From Flavobacteriaceae bacterium (lineage in GTDB: Bacteria > Bacteroidota > Bacteroidia > Flavobacteriales > Flavobacteriaceae), in the NCBI GenBank assembly GCA_012959395.1, contig DUDG01000012.1:1-64000 (forward strand): a stretch of DNA of 64,000 bases, in the 5' to 3' direction. Made by a program: the position numbers and the translations under genes. Positions within the stretch are counted from its first letter, which is position 1. The number at the start of each line of letters is the position of its first letter. This document shows positions 43,091 through 53,206 of the stretch, one piece after another. The notes beneath the pieces are model-generated. The model ran no database searches. It saw nothing but the letters and a program-made list of their open reading frames with translations, and had not been told where the DNA came from.

Positions 43091-43999
43091 TTAAGTTCTA
43101 ATTAAGGGTAAAGAAGTACATCTAAACAAACCTTCTTGTTTAGATATTTCACTCAAATCTACTTTTTCTACAATTAAATCTTTACTTTCAAGCCAAGTAT
43201 TAAGTCTTTCAAAAATTGGCTGAGAAACTACAATATTAGAATTAATTGAAAGTACGTTACTAGTCATTTCATACATTTCATTATTTGAAATTTCAAAAAT
43301 ATTACTAATACCAAAAAATGAAACAAGCCACTGATAATCTTCTTCATTAGTAAAAGCTTGCGGATATATAATTGCTTTATCATTCCCTACAATCTGTAAA
43401 CAACAATCTAAATGAAGAATATTTTCTAATGGATTATTTAGTGATTTATTTAAATGGAATCCTTTTATTGTTTTATTTGGAAAGAAATCTTTTAAAAATT
43501 CTAAAGCCTTATTATTGGTTCTTGCTGTAAATAGATTAGAATAGTCATTCTTATTGTAATAGCCTACAAAAATATAATTATCATGACAAATTAAATCCCC
43601 CCCTTCAAGATGAACTTCTTCAGGAATTACTACTGCTTGTCCTGAGAATTTTTTTAAAATTGACTCAATTCCTTTGAATTCATTAGCTCTATCTGGTAGA
43701 ATATTAGATTTGAAGAAAAAATTATCTATTACAAATCCTATATCTCTAACAAATATCTGATTACAATCTTTAATTAAATCTGGTCTATAAACTTTAATTC
43801 CATATTTTTTTAAAGCATTACAAAAATTTTCTAATTCTTTAATCATATCCTTTTCTAAAGGATAATTCCCAGTTATTAAATTTTTAATTGATTTAGGATC
43901 GTATAAATCATTTAATTCAGGTATTCCACCTGAACTGTTAGCAATACCAATAATTACTGATTTTAATTTTGACGTTTCGTCTTTTACAAAAAAATCCAT
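43091..43999 (-). CDS. Arginine deiminase/DDAH-related amidinotransferase-fold enzyme
   Basis: The 302-residue product is a second guanidine-modifying superfamily member, different from its neighbour. It shows QIFVRDIGFVIDN, VHLEGGDLICHDN, HLDCCLQIVGND with the catalytic His, and Cys294 in GLFRCTSLPLIR as nucleophile. Likely reactions are hydrolysis of arginine or methylarginines to citrulline, or related chemistry. It sits between ctlX and gltA with gaps of 3 and 10 bases, so both hydrolases are probably co-transcribed with the citrate synthase gene. Confidence 0.82.
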   Translation of the reverse strand: MDFFVKDETSKLKSVIIGIANSSGGIPELNDLYDPKSIKNLITGNYPLEKDMIKELENFCNALKKYGIKVYRPDLIKDCNQIFVRDIGFVIDNFFFKSNILPDRANEFKGIESILKKFSGQAVVIPEEVHLEGGDLICHDNYIFVGYYNKNDYSNLFTARTNNKALEFLKDFFPNKTIKGFHLNKSLNNPLENILHLDCCLQIVGNDKAIIYPQAFTNEEDYQWLVSFFGISNIFEISNNEMYEMTSNVLSINSNIVVSQPIFERLNTWLESKDLIVEKVDLSEISKQEGLFRCTSLPLIRT

Positions 44000-44009
44000 T
44001 GAATTAATT

Positions 44010-45293
44010 CTATCTTAATTCTAAGTCAACAAAAGATCTATGATTTTCACCTATATAAATTTGCCTTGGCCTTCCTATTGGATCTTTCATTTCTCTCATT
44101 TCTTTCCATTGAGCTATCCATCCTGGAAGTCTACCCAATGCAAACATAACAGTAAACATTTCATTAGGAATTTCTAAGGCTTTATAAATAATACCCGAAT
44201 AAAAATCTACATTAGGATAAAGTTTTCTGTCTATAAAATAATGATCGGAAAGAGCTTCTTTTTCTAAACCTTTGGCAATTTCTAAAATAGAATCTTTAAT
44301 CCCTAGTTCATTTAAAACTTTATCAGCTTCAATCTTTATAATTTTAGCCCTAGGATCAAAATTTTTATAAACCCTATGTCCAAATCCCATTAATCTAAAC
44401 GGATCAGATTTATCTTTAGCCTTAGCCATGAATTTTTTTGTATCTCCTCCATCTTTTTCTATTGATTCTAGCATTTCAATGACAGCTTGATTAGCACCTC
44501 CATGTAATCTTCCCCATAAAGCAGAAATACCTGCAGAAACAGAAGCAAATAATCCAGCATGTGAAGAACCTACTATCCTGACCGTAGAAGTCGAACAATT
44601 TTGCTCGTGATCCGCATGTAAAATCAATAACTTATTAATAGCACTTACAATTATATCATTTTGAATATATTCTTTGTTAGGGCGTTTAAACATCATTTTA
44701 GTTATGTTTTCAACGTAACCTAATGAATAGTCTCCATAGCCTAATGAAAGCCCTTTACCTTTTCTATAAACCCAAGCAACAATAATTGGAACTTTAGCTA
44801 AAATTTTAATTATAGCACTATACATTTCTTCTTTAGAATCAATATCTGCTACTGATGGATTAAATGAAACTAACGCACTAGTTAATGAAGAAAGAATTCC
44901 CATTGGGTGTGCCGATTTCGGAAAACTTTCTAGAATTTTTTTCAAGTCCTCATCCACTATTGAGACCTCTTTAATATCAAATAAAAATTGATCTAATTGT
45001 TCTTGATTAGGTAGGTTGCCAAAAATTAATAAATAAGCTACTTCAAGAAAATCAGCATTCTCAGCAAGTTCTTCAATTGAATACCCTCTATATCTTAAAA
45101 TTCCTTTTTCTCCGTCAAGAAAAGTTATAGCACTTTTACATGATCCTGTATTCTTAAATCCAGGATCTATTGTTATAACATTAGATTTATTACGAAGAGA
45201 ACTAATATCAATAGCAACTTCACCTTCAGAGCCTTTTACGAAATCAAACTCATAATTCTTGTCTTCTATTCCAATGGTTGCCTTATTACCCAT
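44010..45293 (-). CDS. gltA: Citrate synthase
   Basis: Citrate synthase joins acetyl-CoA and oxaloacetate in the TCA cycle. The 427-residue product is the hexameric type II (E. coli-like) enzyme: an N-terminal strand domain of about 50 residues, LHADHEQNCSTSTVR, catalytic His264 in RLHGGANQA, His306 in GFGHRVYKNFDPRA, and the C-terminal GRLPGWIAQWKEM and RPRQIYIG segments. It takes the acetyl-CoA made by the beta-oxidation operon elsewhere in the window. It is 33 bases downstream of eno. Confidence 0.97.
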   Translation of the reverse strand: MGNKATIGIEDKNYEFDFVKGSEGEVAIDISSLRNKSNVITIDPGFKNTGSCKSAITFLDGEKGILRYRGYSIEELAENADFLEVAYLLIFGNLPNQEQLDQFLFDIKEVSIVDEDLKKILESFPKSAHPMGILSSLTSALVSFNPSVADIDSKEEMYSAIIKILAKVPIIVAWVYRKGKGLSLGYGDYSLGYVENITKMMFKRPNKEYIQNDIIVSAINKLLILHADHEQNCSTSTVRIVGSSHAGLFASVSAGISALWGRLHGGANQAVIEMLESIEKDGGDTKKFMAKAKDKSDPFRLMGFGHRVYKNFDPRAKIIKIEADKVLNELGIKDSILEIAKGLEKEALSDHYFIDRKLYPNVDFYSGIIYKALEIPNEMFTVMFALGRLPGWIAQWKEMREMKDPIGRPRQIYIGENHRSFVDLELR

Positions 45294-45326
45294 TCTTATT
45301 TTTTATATAAAATTAGTGAAAACTTG

Positions 45327-46619
45327 TTAAAACCTTATATTAAAGGCTTTTTCTCTAGGAAAGTAGGCTTTGTCACCTAACTCTTCCTCTATTCTTAATA
45401 ATTGATTATACTTCGCTATTCTATCGCTCCTAGATGCTGAACCGGTCTTAATTTGACCTGTTGAAAGCCCTACAGATAAATCTGCAATAGTATAATCTTC
45501 CGTTTCACCTGATCGATGAGACATAACACTGGTAAAACCTGCCTTATGAGCCATATTTACTGCATCAATTGTTTCAGAAAGTGTCCCAATTTGATTGACT
45601 TTAATTAAAATTGAATTTCCGATTTTGTTCTCAATTCCGTTAGAAAGTCTTTCGACGTTTGTAACAAATAAATCATCTCCAACAAGCTGGACTCTATCCC
45701 CACAGATTTTAGTCAAATATTTCCAACCATCCCAATCATTTTCATCCATTCCATCTTCAATAGATATTATTGGATACTTATCAGATAATTCTGACAGATA
45801 TTCAGCTTGTTCTTTAGAATTTAAAATTTTACCCTCCATACCTTCAAACTTAGAGTAATCATACATTCCGTTAACATAAAATTCAGAAGAAGCACAATCT
45901 AAAGCAATCATTACTTGACCTCCTGCTGAGTATCCGGACTTTTCTATTGCTTGAATAATAGTATTTAATGCATCTTCTGTTCCATCAAGTTTTGGAGCAA
46001 AACCTCCCTCATCACCAACTGATGTAGTCAATCCTCTATTAGAAAGTATAGTTTTTAAATTATGAAAAATTTCAGTTCCTATTTGCATAGCATGAGTAAA
46101 AGAATCTGCTTTAACAGGCATAATCATAAACTCTTGAAAAGCAATAGGAGCATCTGAATGAGATCCTCCATTTATAATATTCATCATTGGAACTGGAAGC
46201 ATTAACCCTTTACCTTCAGAAATATATGAATAAAGTGGAACACCTTTTTCATTACTTGCTGCTTTAGCTACAGCTAAAGAAACTCCTAAAATAGCATTAG
46301 CACCTAACTTAGCCTTATTAGGGGTTCCATCTACTTTAATCATTAAATCATCAATTAATTTCTGATCAAAAACAGATTGACCTATAATTTCTTTAGATAT
46401 AATTCCATTTACATTAGATACTGCATTTAAAACACCTTTACCCATATATTTACTGCCACCATCTCTCAATTCAACAGCCTCATGTTCACCAGTAGAAGCA
46501 CCTGATGGAACAGCTGCTCTACCAAGGAATCCATTTTCAGTTAAAACATCAACCTCAACAGTTGGGTTTCCTCTAGAATCAAAAATTTGTCTAGCATGAA
46601 CTTTTATTATTTTACTCAT
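45327..46619 (-). CDS. eno: Enolase
   Basis: Enolase interconverts 2-phosphoglycerate and phosphoenolpyruvate. The 430 residues include [17 protein letters not shown] at the start, [18 protein letters not shown], the metal ligands in [23 protein letters not shown] and [10 protein letters not shown], the catalytic lysine in [11 protein letters not shown], and [15 protein letters not shown]. It overlaps carA by 4 bases (46616-46619), which indicates translational coupling with the carbamoyl-phosphate synthase small subunit. Confidence 0.98.
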   Translation of the reverse strand: MSKIIKVHARQIFDSRGNPTVEVDVLTENGFLGRAAVPSGASTGEHEAVELRDGGSKYMGKGVLNAVSNVNGIISKEIIGQSVFDQKLIDDLMIKVDGTPNKAKLGANAILGVSLAVAKAASNEKGVPLYSYISEGKGLMLPVPMMNIINGGSHSDAPIAFQEFMIMPVKADSFTHAMQIGTEIFHNLKTILSNRGLTTSVGDEGGFAPKLDGTEDALNTIIQAIEKSGYSAGGQVMIALDCASSEFYVNGMYDYSKFEGMEGKILNSKEQAEYLSELSDKYPIISIEDGMDENDWDGWKYLTKICGDRVQLVGDDLFVTNVERLSNGIENKIGNSILIKVNQIGTLSETIDAVNMAHKAGFTSVMSHRSGETEDYTIADLSVGLSTGQIKTGSASRSDRIAKYNQLLRIEEELGDKAYFPREKAFNIRF

Positions 46620-47731
46620 ATTTTCTTGTTTGATTTAATAAGTTTTACAAACTCATCAAATAGATAACTAGAATCGTGTGGTCCTGGACTAGCTTCTGGA
46701 TGATATTGAACTGAAAAACAATTATTATCTTTTATTTTAATTCCTGCTATAGTATTGTCATTTAAATGAACATGTGTTATTTCAACATTATCATTTAATT
46801 CGGTCTCTTCTCTACTAATTGCAAAACCATGATTTTGAGAAGTAACTTCTCCTTTACCTGTACTTAAATTTATTATAGGATGGTTAATTCCACGGTGACC
46901 ATTATGCATTTTATAAGTAGATATTCCGTTAGCTAAAGCAATTACTTGATGACCTAAACAGATTCCAAAAAGAGGTGATTTAGTTTTTAAAATATTCTTA
47001 GCTAATTTTATAGCATCTTTTAAAGGCTCAGGGTCTCCTGGACCATTTGAAATAAAATAACCATCAGGATTCCATTTAGACATTTCTTTAAAAGAAGAGT
47101 TATATGGAAACACTTTAATATAAGTGTCTCTTTCAGATAAATTTCTTAGAATATTCTTTTTAACACCTAGATCTAAAGCAGCAATTTTAATTTTAGAATT
47201 AGGATGACCATAAAAATATGATTCTTTTGTAGAAACTTTAGAAGCTAACTCCATACCCACCATTGGAGGAACGGTTTGAAGATTTTTTTTTAATTCATCG
47301 ATTGAGTTAACATCTGTTGATATAACAGCATTCATAGCACCATTATCTCGAATATAAGAAACGAGAGCTCTAGTATCCACATCAGAAATCGCTACAACAT
47401 CATACTTAACAAAAAAGTTCTGAAGTGAATCATCAGCTGCTGGTCTTGAAAAAAGATTATTAAAATTTTTACAAATCAATCCTGATATTTTTGGACTATC
47501 TGATTCAACTTCTTCTGCATTAACTCCATAATTGCCAATATGAGCATTAGTTGTTACAATTAATTGTCCAAAATAAGAGGGATCAGTAAAAATTTCTTGG
47601 TATCCTGTCATTCCAGTATTAAAACAAAGTTCTCCGTAAGCATTACCTTTAACGCCTAATGATTTGCCAAAAAAAATAGTGCCGTCTTGTAAAAGAATAA
47701 GAGCTTTATTTCTACTAGAATATTCGTTCAT
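46616..47731 (-). CDS. carA: Carbamoyl-phosphate synthase small (glutaminase) subunit
   Basis: CarA hydrolyses glutamine and channels ammonia to CarB. The 371 residues have the N-terminal CPSase domain with [19 protein letters not shown] and a class I glutaminase domain with the nucleophile Cys in [13 protein letters not shown] and the His/Glu pair in [13 protein letters not shown]. The partner carB is over 40 kb away in this window. carA follows the terminator of the ribosomal operon and has its own -7 box at 47740-47747. Confidence 0.97.
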   Translation of the reverse strand: MNEYSSRNKALILLQDGTIFFGKSLGVKGNAYGELCFNTGMTGYQEIFTDPSYFGQLIVTTNAHIGNYGVNAEEVESDSPKISGLICKNFNNLFSRPAADDSLQNFFVKYDVVAISDVDTRALVSYIRDNGAMNAVISTDVNSIDELKKNLQTVPPMVGMELASKVSTKESYFYGHPNSKIKIAALDLGVKKNILRNLSERDTYIKVFPYNSSFKEMSKWNPDGYFISNGPGDPEPLKDAIKLAKNILKTKSPLFGICLGHQVIALANGISTYKMHNGHRGINHPIINLSTGKGEVTSQNHGFAISREETELNDNVEITHVHLNDNTIAGIKIKDNNCFSVQYHPEASPGPHDSSYLFDEFVKLIKSNKKI

Positions 47732-47739
47732 TAATTATT

Positions 47740-47747
47740 CAAAAATA
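47740..47747 (-). promoter_or_regulatory. carA -7 box next to the ribosomal terminator
   Basis: TATTTTTG in the leftward direction matches TAnnTTTG and lies 8 bases before the carA start at 47731. It directly follows the U tract of the terminator at 47752-47780, so the -33 region would fall in the hairpin. This suggests a new transcription unit starting for carA-eno-gltA. Confidence 0.4.
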
Positions 47748-47751
47748 ATAC

Positions 47752-47780
47752 AAAAAAAAGGATAAACATTATGTTTATCC
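47752..47780 (-). terminator. Intrinsic terminator of the ribosomal protein super-operon
   Basis: Downstream of rplQ a perfect 8-bp stem (GGATAAAC 47760-47767, GTTTATCC 47773-47780) with the 5-base loop ATTAT is followed by eight U positions (A tract 47752-47759). This is the clearest terminator in the right half of the window and marks the end of the S10-spc-alpha transcript. Confidence 0.88.
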
Positions 47781-47828
47781 CTTGAATTGATAAAATTTAT
47801 AAAAAATTTATTATTTCTATTAATCTGA

Positions 47829-48416
47829 TTAGTTTTTCTCAGTATCTAAAGAGTTAGGTTCATTATTTTCATTATTTTCAATATTTGAAGGATCAAAGTC
47901 ATTAGATTCTTCTTGCTCAATATTATCCTCAACAACAGCTTCTTCAACAACAGCAGCTTCTTCAACAACAGCCTCTTCAATAACTGGTTCAGTTTTAGAA
48001 ATTGATTTTCTTCTTCTTCTTGTTTTCTTAGAAGAGTCACTATTTAAATTATAAATAGAATTATAATCAACTAATTCGATCATAGCCATACTAGCATTAT
48101 CTCCTAATCTATTTCCTAACTTAATAATTCTAGTGTAACCACCTGGTCTATCTCCAATCTTAACAGAAACATCTCTGAATAATTCTGTTACAGCATATTT
48201 ATTTTTTAAATAGCTAAACACAATTCTTCTATTATGAGTAGAATCGGTTTTAGATTTGGTAATTAAAGGTTCTATATATTTCTTTAATGCTTTAGCTTTT
48301 GCAACAGTAGTATTGATTGACTTATGCTCAATTAAAGAACAAGCCATATTTGCCAACATATATTTTCTATGAGGAGTTTTTCTACCTAAATGCGATATTT
48401 TTTTTCCGTGTCTCAT
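47829..48416 (-). CDS. rplQ: 50S ribosomal protein L17 with acidic C-terminal tail
   Basis: The first 120 residues are standard L17 ([52 protein letters not shown]). After a basic linker (KKTRRRRKS) comes an acidic tail of about 60 residues made of Val/Glu/Ala repeats such as [18 protein letters not shown] and then Asn/Glu-rich sequence. Bacteroidota L17 proteins commonly carry an acidic extension; its job is unknown. rplQ is the last gene of the alpha operon, 9 bases after rpoA. Confidence 0.97.
   Translation of the reverse strand: MRHGKKISHLGRKTPHRKYMLANMACSLIEHKSINTTVAKAKALKKYIEPLITKSKTDSTHNRRIVFSYLKNKYAVTELFRDVSVKIGDRPGGYTRIIKLGNRLGDNASMAMIELVDYNSIYNLNSDSSKKTRRRRKSISKTEPVIEEAVVEEAAVVEEAVVEDNIEQEESNDFDPSNIENNENNEPNSLDTEKN
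47929..47972. repeat. Short tandem repeat coding the L17 tail
   Basis: Three imperfect copies of a TCAACAACAGC-containing unit begin at 47929, 47944 and 47962, spaced 15 and 18 bases. They encode the Val/Glu/Ala repeats of the L17 tail. Since all unit lengths are multiples of three, copy-number change by slippage would keep the frame. Confidence 0.65.
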
Positions 48417-48425
48417 ATATATAAA

Positions 48426-49418
48426 TTAATCTTTATCTAATTTATATTTAGATAAATCCATACCAAAGTTCAAACCTTTTACAATAACTAATTCTTCTAA
48501 TTCAGTTAAAGATTTCTTTCCAAAATTTCTAAACTTCATTAAATCACTCTTATTAAAAGAAACTAAATCACCTAAAGTGTCGACTTCAGCAGCTTTTAAA
48601 CAATTTAAAGCTCTTACTGAAAGATCCATATCAATTAAACGAGTTTTTAAAAGTTGTCTCATATGCAAAGATTCTTCATCATAGGTTTCAGTTTGAGCAA
48701 TTTCATCAGCTTCTAAAGTTATTCGTTCATCAGAAAATAACATAAAATGATGAATTAAAGTTTTAGCTCCTTCCGTTAAAGCATCTTTTGGGTGAATTGA
48801 ACCATCAGTAACTATTTCAAAGATTAATTTTTCGTAATCAGTTTTTTGCTCAACTCTAAAGTTTTCAATTGTATATTTTACATTTTTGATTGGAGTAAAA
48901 ATAGAATCAATAAAAATTGTTCCTATCGGAACTCCTGCTTTCTTGTTTTCTTCAGCCGGAACATAACCTCTGCCCTTTTCAATAGTCAACTCCATACTAA
49001 AGCTAATATTTTTCTCCAAATTACATATAACTAAATCTGGATTTAAAACCTGAAATCCAGAAATAAATTTCTGTAAATCTCCAGCTAAAATTTGATTTTG
49101 ACCAAGAATTGAAACTGTAACATTTTCATTGTCAACAGAATCAATTTGTCTCTTAAGACAAACTTGTTTTAAATTCAAAACAATCTCAGTTACATCTTCT
49201 ACAATACCAGGAAGTGAAGAGAATTCATGTTCTATATTATCTATTCTTACAGATGTGAAAGCAAATCCTTCTAATGAAGATAATAAAACTCTTCTTAAAG
49301 CATTACCTACAGTTAAACCGTAGCCAGGTTCAAGAGGTCTAAATTCGAATTTACCTTCGAATTCAGAAGAATCTATCATTATTACTTTATCTGGTTTTTG
49401 AAATTTAAATACTGCCAT
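48426..49418 (-). CDS. rpoA: RNA polymerase alpha subunit
   Basis: The 330-residue product has the N-terminal dimerisation and assembly domain ([47 protein letters not shown]) and a C-terminal DNA-contact domain ([40 protein letters not shown]). Residue order and length are standard. It sits between rpsD (16 bases) and rplQ (9 bases) in the alpha operon. Confidence 0.98.
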   Translation of the reverse strand: MAVFKFQKPDKVIMIDSSEFEGKFEFRPLEPGYGLTVGNALRRVLLSSLEGFAFTSVRIDNIEHEFSSLPGIVEDVTEIVLNLKQVCLKRQIDSVDNENVTVSILGQNQILAGDLQKFISGFQVLNPDLVICNLEKNISFSMELTIEKGRGYVPAEENKKAGVPIGTIFIDSIFTPIKNVKYTIENFRVEQKTDYEKLIFEIVTDGSIHPKDALTEGAKTLIHHFMLFSDERITLEADEIAQTETYDEESLHMRQLLKTRLIDMDLSVRALNCLKAAEVDTLGDLVSFNKSDLMKFRNFGKKSLTELEELVIVKGLNFGMDLSKYKLDKD

Positions 49419-49434
49419 AATTACTATGTTTTTT

Positions 49435-50040
49435 TTATTTCGAATATAATTCGACGATTAATTGTTCTTTAATATTTTCTGGAATCATTTTTCTTTCGGG
49501 TATAGAAACAAATACACCTTCCATTCTATCACTATTCCATGACATCCACTCATAAACAGTAGGACTATTAGATAGTGCATTTTCTATTGATGAAATAGTT
49601 TTAGATTTTTCACGAACACCAATTATTTCACCTGCTTTTATAAGTCTAGATGAAATGTTACATAATTCACCATTAACGGTTATATGTCTATGGCTCACTA
49701 ATTGTCTTGCAGCACTTCTTGATGATGCAATTCCCAATCTATAAACTATATTATCTAAGCGTGATTCACATAATTGTAATAAAACTTCACCTGTAACACC
49801 TTTACTTTGATTAGCTTTTTTGAATAGATTTCTAAATTGACGCTCTAGAATTCCATAAGTATACTTTGCTTTTTGCTTTTCCATCAGCTGAATAGCATAC
49901 TCAGATTTTTTCCCTCTTCTTCTATTGTTTCCATGCTGTCCAGGAGGGTAATTTTTCTTTTCAAAAGATTTATCTTCTCCGAAGATTGCTTCACCAAATT
50001 TTCTAGCTATTTTGGTTTTTGGACCGGTATATCTTGCCAT
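49435..50040 (-). CDS. rpsD: 30S ribosomal protein S4 (without zinc site)
   Basis: S4 starts small-subunit assembly by binding 16S rRNA. The 201-residue product begins [17 protein letters not shown] and has the S4 RNA-binding domain [34 protein letters not shown]. The four N-terminal zinc cysteines of some S4 proteins are missing. A 65-base gap to rpsK, unusually long for this operon, precedes it. Confidence 0.97.
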   Translation of the reverse strand: MARYTGPKTKIARKFGEAIFGEDKSFEKKNYPPGQHGNNRRRGKKSEYAIQLMEKQKAKYTYGILERQFRNLFKKANQSKGVTGEVLLQLCESRLDNIVYRLGIASSRSAARQLVSHRHITVNGELCNISSRLIKAGEIIGVREKSKTISSIENALSNSPTVYEWMSWNSDRMEGVFVSIPERKMIPENIKEQLIVELYSK

Positions 50041-50105
50041 AATTATATGTTTTTTAAATTTTTGTGAATTAAGGTCTGTCCTTCGACAAAAATTATGTTC
50101 ATTTA

Positions 50106-50489
50106 TTAAACTCTTCTTCTTTTAGGTGGCCTACATCCATTATGAGGCATTGGAGTTACATCAAATATTTCTGTAACCTCTATCCCATTATTATGAATAG
50201 TTCTTATAGCAGACTCTCTTCCATTTCCAGGGCCTTTAACGTAAACTTTTGCTTTACGCATTCCTGCCTCATGAGCTACTTTCACTGCATCTTCTGCAGC
50301 TAATTGAGCTGCATAAGGTGTGTTTTTCTTAGATCCTCTAAATCCCAACTTTCCAGCAGAAGACCATGAAATAACTTCGCCTTTTTTATTAGTTAGTGAA
50401 ATTATAATATTATTAAATGAAGCACTTATATGAACTTCACCGAAAGAGTCAATAAGTACTTTTCTTTTTTTAGATACTGCTTTAGCCAT
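50106..50489 (-). CDS. rpsK: 30S ribosomal protein S11
   Basis: The 127-residue product has the S11 pattern [43 protein letters not shown] and the conserved end [16 protein letters not shown]. It shapes the platform of the small subunit near the mRNA exit. It is 8 bases after rpsM in the alpha operon. Confidence 0.98.
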   Translation of the reverse strand: MAKAVSKKRKVLIDSFGEVHISASFNNIIISLTNKKGEVISWSSAGKLGFRGSKKNTPYAAQLAAEDAVKVAHEAGMRKAKVYVKGPGNGRESAIRTIHNNGIEVTEIFDVTPMPHNGCRPPKRRRV

Positions 50490-50497
50490 ACTATAAA

Positions 50498-50872
50498 TTA
50501 TTTAGTTACTTTTTTCTTATTAGCAATAGTTTTTCTTTTACCTTTTCTAGTTCTAGAATTGTTTTTAGTTCTTTGACCTCTTAGAGGTAATCCAGATCTA
50601 TGTCTAATTCCCCTGTAACAACCAATATCCATCAATCTTTTGATATTTAATTGATTTTCGGATCTTAACTCTCCTTCTATTTTAAAACTACTTACAGCTT
50701 CTCTAACCTTAGCTGTATCTTCGTCGTTCCAGTCAGATACTTTTTTGTCTTCACTAACTTTAGCTAGTTCCAAAATTTTCTTTGCACGACTTTTTCCTAT
50801 TCCAAAAATATAGGTTAAAGCGATAACGCCTCTTTTTTGTTTAGGTATATCTACCCCTGAAATTCTTGCCAT
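50498..50872 (-). CDS. rpsM: 30S ribosomal protein S13
   Basis: The 124-residue product begins [26 protein letters not shown] and ends with the basic [22 protein letters not shown] region that contacts the P-site tRNA and the subunit bridge. It is the first gene of the alpha group here and follows rpmJ by 3 bases. Confidence 0.98.
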   Translation of the reverse strand: MARISGVDIPKQKRGVIALTYIFGIGKSRAKKILELAKVSEDKKVSDWNDEDTAKVREAVSSFKIEGELRSENQLNIKRLMDIGCYRGIRHRSGLPLRGQRTKNNSRTRKGKRKTIANKKKVTK

Positions 50873-50875
50873 AAT

Positions 50876-50992
50876 TTATCCTTGTCTTTGTTTGAATCTA
50901 GGATTCTTTTTGTTAATTACATAAAGCGTTCCCTTTCGTCTTACAATTTTGCATTCGGGACTTCTTTTCTTTATTGATGCTCTAACTTTCAT
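50876..50992 (-). CDS. rpmJ: 50S ribosomal protein L36 (cysteine-poor form)
   Basis: A 38-residue product reads [20 protein letters not shown] and ends [12 protein letters not shown], which is L36. Zinc-binding L36 has three cysteines and a histidine; this one keeps only Cys14, so it cannot hold zinc in the usual way. It lies 4 bases after infA and 3 before rpsM. Confidence 0.96.
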   Translation of the reverse strand: MKVRASIKKRSPECKIVRRKGTLYVINKKNPRFKQRQG

Positions 50993-50996
50993 AATT

Positions 50997-51212
50997 TTAA
51001 TGTCTATATGTTATCCTTGCTTTTGTTAAATCATATGGACTCATTTCTAATTTAACTTTATCACCAGGTAATAATTTAATATAATGCATTCTCATTTTTC
51101 CTGAAATATGCGCAGTTACAACATGACCATTTTGAAGTTCTACTCTAAACATTGCATTAGAAAGAGCTTCTATGATAGTACCGTCTTGTTCTATAGCTGC
51201 TTGTTTTGCCAT
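50997..51212 (-). CDS. infA: Translation initiation factor IF-1
   Basis: The 71-residue OB-fold protein has [40 protein letters not shown] and [20 protein letters not shown], the complete IF-1 pattern. It binds the ribosomal A site at initiation. It sits between secY (1 base) and rpmJ (4 bases), its usual place in Bacteroidota. Confidence 0.98.
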   Translation of the reverse strand: MAKQAAIEQDGTIIEALSNAMFRVELQNGHVVTAHISGKMRMHYIKLLPGDKVKLEMSPYDLTKARITYRH

Positions 51213-51213
51213 A

Positions 51214-52560
51214 TTACGCTAATTTTCTTTTTTTACCAGACTTCATTAATCCATCATAATGTCTATTTAATAAATAGGCATTAATTTGTTGTATTGTATC
51301 AATTGCTACTCCTACCATAATTAAAAGTGAAGTTCCTCCATAAAATAATGCCCAACCTTGTTGCATACCCATTATTTGAACTACAATTGCAGGTAAAACT
51401 GAAAGTGCAGCTAAAAACAATGAACCAGGAAAAGTGATTAATGACATAATTTTATCTAAAAACTCAGCTGTTTCACTTCCAGGTCTAATTCCAGGAACAA
51501 ATCCTCCACTTCGTTTTAAATCATCAGACATTTTATTAGTTGGAACTGTAATAGCTGTATAGAAAAATGTAAAAGCTACTATTAATAATCCAAACAAAAT
51601 ATTATACCAGAGTCCAAACATATCGGAAAAAGAAGCTTGCATCCACTGGCCAACATTAGAATCACCTAAAAGAGATCCCATATAAGCTGGTGCAAACATA
51701 ATAGCTTGAGCAAATATGATTGGCATTACTCCAGAAGCATTAAGTCTTAAAGGTATATATTGTCTTGTGCCAGCTTGATTTTTATCAAATCCACCAGATG
51801 CAGTTCTTCTTGCATATTGAACTGGGATTTGTCTTACAGCAAGAACTAATAATGTACATAAGCCAATAACAACAACCCATATTACTAATTCTATTAATAT
51901 CAGTATCATTCCACCATTACTTTCAGTTACTCTAGATGCAAATTCTTGAGCAAATGATCCAGGAAGAGATGCTATAATTCCAACAGTAATTAATAAAGAA
52001 ATTCCATTTCCAATTCCTCTGTCAGTAATTTTCTCGCCTAACCACATAGCAAAAATACATCCAGTAACTAAAATTATAACAGATGGAGCAATAAAACCAA
52101 AACCTTTACCCATTATAAAAGCGCTATCTGGCACGCCCAAAGCACCTAAGCTATATAAATAAGCAGGTGCTTGAACTACACATATAAGAATAGTTAACCA
52201 TCTGGTTATTTGATTTATTGTTTTTCTTCCACTTTCTCCTTCTTTTTGAAGCTTTTGAAGATAGGGAATTGCTATTCCCATTAATTGAACAACAATTGAA
52301 GCAGAAATATATGGCATTATTCCTAGTGCAAAAACCGAAGCGTTAGCAAAAGCTCCTCCAGTAAATGCATTTAAAATCCCCAAAAGACCTCCTCCCTGTG
52401 TTCTATCTGCTAAACCAGCTAATTGAACAGAATCAATACCAGGTAGAACTATTTGAGCTCCAAGACGGTATATAGCAAGAAAGAAAAGAGTTAGAAAAAT
52501 TCTATTTCTTAGTTCTTCAATATTCCAGATATTTCTTAATGTTTCAATAAACTTAGACAT
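51214..52560 (-). CDS. secY: Preprotein translocase subunit SecY
   Basis: SecY forms the protein-conducting channel of the inner membrane. The 448-residue product has ten hydrophobic segments and conserved loops: [24 protein letters not shown], the plug region, [11 protein letters not shown] in the middle and [16 protein letters not shown] in cytosolic loop C5. It follows rplO by 4 bases in the spc group. Together with ffh it covers the co-translational targeting route seen in this window. Confidence 0.98.
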   Translation of the reverse strand: MSKFIETLRNIWNIEELRNRIFLTLFFLAIYRLGAQIVLPGIDSVQLAGLADRTQGGGLLGILNAFTGGAFANASVFALGIMPYISASIVVQLMGIAIPYLQKLQKEGESGRKTINQITRWLTILICVVQAPAYLYSLGALGVPDSAFIMGKGFGFIAPSVIILVTGCIFAMWLGEKITDRGIGNGISLLITVGIIASLPGSFAQEFASRVTESNGGMILILIELVIWVVVIGLCTLLVLAVRQIPVQYARRTASGGFDKNQAGTRQYIPLRLNASGVMPIIFAQAIMFAPAYMGSLLGDSNVGQWMQASFSDMFGLWYNILFGLLIVAFTFFYTAITVPTNKMSDDLKRSGGFVPGIRPGSETAEFLDKIMSLITFPGSLFLAALSVLPAIVVQIMGMQQGWALFYGGTSLLIMVGVAIDTIQQINAYLLNRHYDGLMKSGKKRKLA

Positions 52561-52564
52561 ACAC

Positions 52565-53017
52565 TTATAATATTATAGCTTCTCCTCCACTTTTTTCAAT
52601 TGCTGCTTTTGCAGTAGCTGAAAATTTATGAGCGGTTATTTTAATAGGAGAATTAATTTTACCTGTTGCTAATACTTTAATTAAATCTTTCTTTTTAGCT
52701 AAACCATTGTCAATAAATGATTGAATATCCATAGAGCCTTTAACCTTTTTATTGTCAATTAATAATTGAATTGTATCTAAATTAACAGCTTGATAATCAA
52801 TTCTATTAATGTTTTTAAAACCAAATTTAGGAACCCTTCTTTGGAGTGGCATTTGCCCACCCTCAAATCCTAATTTTTTAGAATATCCAGATCTTGATTT
52901 AGCACCATTGTGTCCTCTTGTAGCTGTACCACCTTTACCAGACCCTTGTCCTCTTCCAACTCTTTTTTTAGAAGTATGAATTGATCCTTGCTCAGGTTTT
53001 AAATTACTTAAATTCAT
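52565..53017 (-). CDS. rplO: 50S ribosomal protein L15
   Basis: The 150-residue product has the glycine-rich basic N-terminus KKRVGRGQGSGKGGTATRGHNG and the L15 fold region FEGGQMPLQRRVPKFGFKN. It joins late in large-subunit assembly. It lies between rpmD (8 bases) and secY (4 bases). Confidence 0.98.
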   Translation of the reverse strand: MNLSNLKPEQGSIHTSKKRVGRGQGSGKGGTATRGHNGAKSRSGYSKKLGFEGGQMPLQRRVPKFGFKNINRIDYQAVNLDTIQLLIDNKKVKGSMDIQSFIDNGLAKKKDLIKVLATGKINSPIKITAHKFSATAKAAIEKSGGEAIIL

Positions 53018-53025
53018 ATTTATAT

Positions 53026-53202
53026 TTATTTAATAACAGTAACTAAATGTTTTACTTTATTAATCATTCCAACGATATTAGGGGTGTCCTGATGTTCAAC
53101 AACTTGACCAATCTTTTTCAAACCTAAAGCCAAAAGAGTTTTCTTTTGATTTGCAGGTTTTCTAATTTCGCTTTTGATTTTTTTTATTTTTATTAGTGCC
53201 AT
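53026..53202 (-). CDS. rpmD: 50S ribosomal protein L30
   Basis: A 58-residue product reads MALIKIKKIKSEIRKPANQK, then LGLKKIGQVVEHQDTPNIVG and ends MINKVKHLVTVIK. The strand-helix-strand pattern and the D-T-P-x-I-x-G-M motif are those of L30. It starts 4 bases after rpsE ends. Confidence 0.95.
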   Translation of the reverse strand: MALIKIKKIKSEIRKPANQKKTLLALGLKKIGQVVEHQDTPNIVGMINKVKHLVTVIK

Positions 53203-53206
53203 TATA

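Noticed and set aside
47890-48010. CRISPR-like or satellite repeat
   Set aside because: The repeated units lie in frame inside rplQ, are short, and have no constant spacer pattern.
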